Part shown: in pieces, positions 12,606-14,643 of the stretch | Position numbering within the stretch: position 1 is the stretch's first letter | Layout: every line of letters begins with the position of its first letter | Assembly (NCBI GenBank): GCA_013041835.1 | Contig: JABDRH010000174.1 | Location: forward strand, 1-14,643 | Source of the DNA: Desulfatitalea sp. | Lineage (GTDB): Bacteria > Desulfobacterota > Desulfobacteria > Desulfobacterales > Desulfosarcinaceae | Direction of reading: 5' to 3' | DNA length: 14,643 nt | Notes under the pieces: model-generated | What the model was told of the DNA's origin: nothing | The model's input: the letters and a program-made list of their open reading frames with translations, nothing else | Databases searched by the model: none | Made by a program: the position numbers and the translations under genes

Positions 12606-14018
12606 ATGGCGAAGAAGAATTGGAGACATAAGGTGGCGTCGGAGACCTACGACGCCATCGTCATCGGGGCAGGCATATCCGGTCTCGGCGTGGGCGGTCT
12701 TCTGGCAAGGGCCGGGAAAAAGGTCTGCATTCTCGAAAGCGCGCATGAGGTGGGTGGCAAATGCAGATCCGTCAAAATCGATGGCTACACTTTCGACATG
12801 GGTCCCCATGCCACCGCACAAAAGGCAGAGTCCATGAAGCTGTCGGCGTTGCTTGGAAAAGGCGAGGCGTTCGAAGCCTTGAAGGTGCCCATGAAGGAAG
12901 GGGACATCTCCATGGCGTGCCTGAAGGACGGCAAATGGGTGAACCTGTATGAGACGATGCCCAATGCCGAGGTGGTCAAAAAAATCACGCAAGACGTGCT
13001 TGAAATGTCAGAGGCGCAAGTGGCCAAATACGACGCCATTTCCATCGCCGACTGGCTCAAGACGGCCACGGACGATCAGGCCATTCGTGATTTCATCTGG
13101 CTCATCGCCGCCTGCGCATTGACGCACGCGGACCCGAACAACATGGCCGCCGGCACCTATTTTAGAATCATGCGAGATCCGGACCGGTATACCACCGGGC
13201 TCGGCCCGGTTTATCTCAAGGGCGGATTCGGCGCATGGATGACCCTTTTGGCCGAAGGATGCCAGGAACTGGGAGCCACGATCAAGGTTAACAGCAAAGT
13301 CACCAAGATCATCGTGGAAGATGATCGCGTGCAGGGTGTCCTGGTCGAAGAGATGCAGGCTCACCGGCATAAACGGGTCCAGTTTTACGGTGGTGGCGAA
13401 CTCGGTGCGGTCAAACGGATCGACGCCCCCGTTATCATCAACACCAATGTAATCTGGGAGCTTTTCGACATCATCGATCCCAAGCCGTTTCCCGTTTGGT
13501 TTCAGGACTACATCGAGGGATACAAGGGGAAAAAGACCGCCATTTTAGGATTCTGGATCGGATCCAGGCAACCGATCATCAAGGAGAAATGGCTGGTGAT
13601 CAGCAAGGGCGATCATTCCAAGCTGCCGTTTATCTGTCTGCCGCTTTCCAACGTGGTGCCCGAAGTGGCGCCCGAGGGATATCATCTCATGAATCAGATC
13701 TCCCAGGTGGAGTTGGATGTCGAGACGGATAAGGAAAAAATCTACGACACCATCGAACTCTTGAAAGAGGACATGGACGCGCATTTCCCGGATTGGCGGG
13801 AGAAGGTGGCCTGGATCAAACCCTACTATTTTCATTTCGAAGAGGTCTCCCACATGCCCATGCAGTTCGGCGTATTCAAACAAGGGCCCAAGGCCCCGAA
13901 GGTGGAGGGGCTCTATTTCGCGGGGGAATCCGTCAACACCATGTGGTCCACCACAAAGGGAGCGGCGGACTCGGCACTGATATGCGCCCGTGAGATATTG
14001 GCGACGGACGAATTCTAG
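12606..14018 (+). CDS. Phytoene-desaturase-like NAD(P)/FAD-dependent oxidoreductase
   Basis: The product has 470 residues from the ATG at 12606, which has AAGGGGG about 5 bases upstream. Further in-frame codons upstream are not used because they lie in the palindrome. YDAIVIGAGISGLGVGGLLA (15-34) is the GxGxxG Rossmann motif, and VCILES supplies the acidic residue that binds FAD ribose. GPVYLKGGFGAWMTLLAEGC and the IKVNSKVTKIIVEDDRVQGV strand follow the CrtI/amine-oxidase pattern, and EGLYFAGESVNTMWSTTKGA is the C-terminal FAD motif. The family includes carotenoid desaturases, isomerases and prenyl reductases. In an acyl-CoA operon it could saturate, desaturate or isomerise an isoprenoid or alicyclic chain, which is inference. 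The ligase gene starts 22 bases downstream. Confidence 0.85.
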   Translation: MAKKNWRHKVASETYDAIVIGAGISGLGVGGLLARAGKKVCILESAHEVGGKCRSVKIDGYTFDMGPHATAQKAESMKLSALLGKGEAFEALKVPMKEGDISMACLKDGKWVNLYETMPNAEVVKKITQDVLEMSEAQVAKYDAISIADWLKTATDDQAIRDFIWLIAACALTHADPNNMAAGTYFRIMRDPDRYTTGLGPVYLKGGFGAWMTLLAEGCQELGATIKVNSKVTKIIVEDDRVQGVLVEEMQAHRHKRVQFYGGGELGAVKRIDAPVIINTNVIWELFDIIDPKPFPVWFQDYIEGYKGKKTAILGFWIGSRQPIIKEKWLVISKGDHSKLPFICLPLSNVVPEVAPEGYHLMNQISQVELDVETDKEKIYDTIELLKEDMDAHFPDWREKVAWIKPYYFHFEEVSHMPMQFGVFKQGPKAPKVEGLYFAGESVNTMWSTTKGAADSALICAREILATDEF

Positions 14019-14040
14019 GCACTATTGGAGGAATAAGACC

Positions 14041-14643
14041 ATGTGGTACAATCTTGGAGAAACCGTAAGATATTGGGCGAAATATTATCCGAACGACATC
14101 GCCTTGTGGGTCGAGGGCGAATCGTTTACCTGGACGGCGTTCAATGAAAGAACGGATGAATTGGCCGCCGGATTGGAAAAAATCGGCATCCGGCTTCGCG
14201 ACCGGGTCGCCATTTTATCCGACAACTGTGTCGAGTGGTGCGAAACCGTCATCGCCGTGTTGAAGATCGGCGGTATCATCGTACCCTTGAATCCCCGATT
14301 GCTTGCCAGGGAGCTGGAATACCTGGTGGAGAACTCCGGCACCCGTCTCATCATATGTGACGAGGCCCACCGCGAACGGGCGAACGAGGTAAAGGCGAAT
14401 CTCGCCGACGTGGTGGTCGCCCAGATCGGCACGCCGACGTTCGAATCCCTCCGGGTAAATGGCGCAAAGCCGGCACCGGTGGTTCTCGGGGCGGATACGC
14501 CGGCCGCCATCGGCTACACGTCCGGGACCACGGGATTTCCCAAAGGGGCGACCTTGTCCCACGAGGGAATCCGGTGCATGGGGTTGGGCACGGCGATGAT
14601 GAACGGTTTCAACGCCGCTACCCGGACGCTCACCCCCGTACCC
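14041..14643 (+). CDS. AMP-forming acyl-CoA ligase (class I adenylate-forming), N-terminal part
   Basis: The frame is open to the window edge with 201 residues, under half of a typical 500-550-residue enzyme. It starts at the ATG at 14041 after GGAGGAAT. AIGYTSGTTGFPKGATLSHE (157-176) is the A3 phosphate-binding signature with Lys168. RVAILSDNCVEWCETVIAVL-KIGGIIVPLNPRL (55-87) is the A1/A2 region of long- and medium-chain ligases. It should activate a carboxylic acid with ATP and CoA through an acyl-adenylate, supplying substrate to the dehydrogenase and hydratase upstream. The acid specificity lies in the missing C-terminal part. Confidence 0.9.
   Translation, partial: MWYNLGETVRYWAKYYPNDIALWVEGESFTWTAFNERTDELAAGLEKIGIRLRDRVAILSDNCVEWCETVIAVLKIGGIIVPLNPRLLARELEYLVENSGTRLIICDEAHRERANEVKANLADVVVAQIGTPTFESLRVNGAKPAPVVLGADTPAAIGYTSGTTGFPKGATLSHEGIRCMGLGTAMMNGFNAATRTLTPVP

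Overview
The window looks like an accessory stretch of an anaerobic Desulfobacterota chromosome, most like sulfate reducers of the Desulfosarcina/Desulfobacterales type. That placement is an inference from gene content: a benzoyl-CoA-reductase / 2-hydroxyacyl-CoA-dehydratase type protein, an RnfB/CdhE-type [4Fe-4S] protein, an acyl-CoA catabolic operon with two sigma-54-like promoters in the window, and secreted beta-helix proteins. No 16S rRNA or other direct taxonomic marker is present.

Layout. (1) 1-445, minus strand: the N-terminal third of a BcrB/HgdB-type Fe-S enzyme that runs off the left edge, preceded by an unidentified 3' gene fragment. (2) 446-1319, plus strand: a small transposon-associated AbrB-like protein (DUF2080/COG3466 type) followed by a GNAT acetyltransferase. 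(3) 1370-1741, minus: remains of a sensor histidine kinase. (4) 1797-5959, minus: two genes for large exported beta-helix proteins, a lipoprotein with FN3 and cadherin-like domains and a Sec-exported protein with a Cys-Phe tail, separated by a 17-bp perfect hairpin. A sigma-54-like promoter lies upstream. (5) 6144-8323: a debris zone with a beta-propeller fragment, an intact Fe-S protein gene, an ECF sigma factor that is frameshifted and has lost region 4, and a dense group of long quasi-palindromes. (6) 8360-9936: a VOC/glyoxalase-fold protein and a metallo-beta-lactamase-fold hydrolase. (7) 10089-14643, plus: an operon with a sigma-54-like promoter, a structured leader, two paired hot-dog (MaoC-type) hydratase subunits, an acyl-CoA dehydrogenase, a phytoene-desaturase-like FAD oxidoreductase and an AMP-forming acyl-CoA ligase that runs off the right edge.

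How the genes fit together. The right-hand operon holds activation (ligase), alpha,beta-desaturation (dehydrogenase) and hydration (two-subunit hydratase), so it reads as a beta-oxidation-like module for an unknown acid. The extra FAD oxidoreductase hints at an unusual, perhaps cyclic or isoprenoid, substrate. The left-edge reductase/dehydratase fits the same anaerobic lifestyle, but nothing here links it to the operon.

The most unusual content is non-coding. Two quasi-palindromes (7864-8038 and 8164-8323) and a half copy (6783-6851) share terminal motifs and an asymmetric pair of internal boxes (GCGTTAC on the left, GTGCCTTGC on the right) while their stems differ. Two of them lie exactly where homology to a broken gene stops. 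A separate 76-bp register-perfect palindrome sits inside the acyl-CoA operon. I saw no rRNA, tRNA, CRISPR array or complete insertion sequence.
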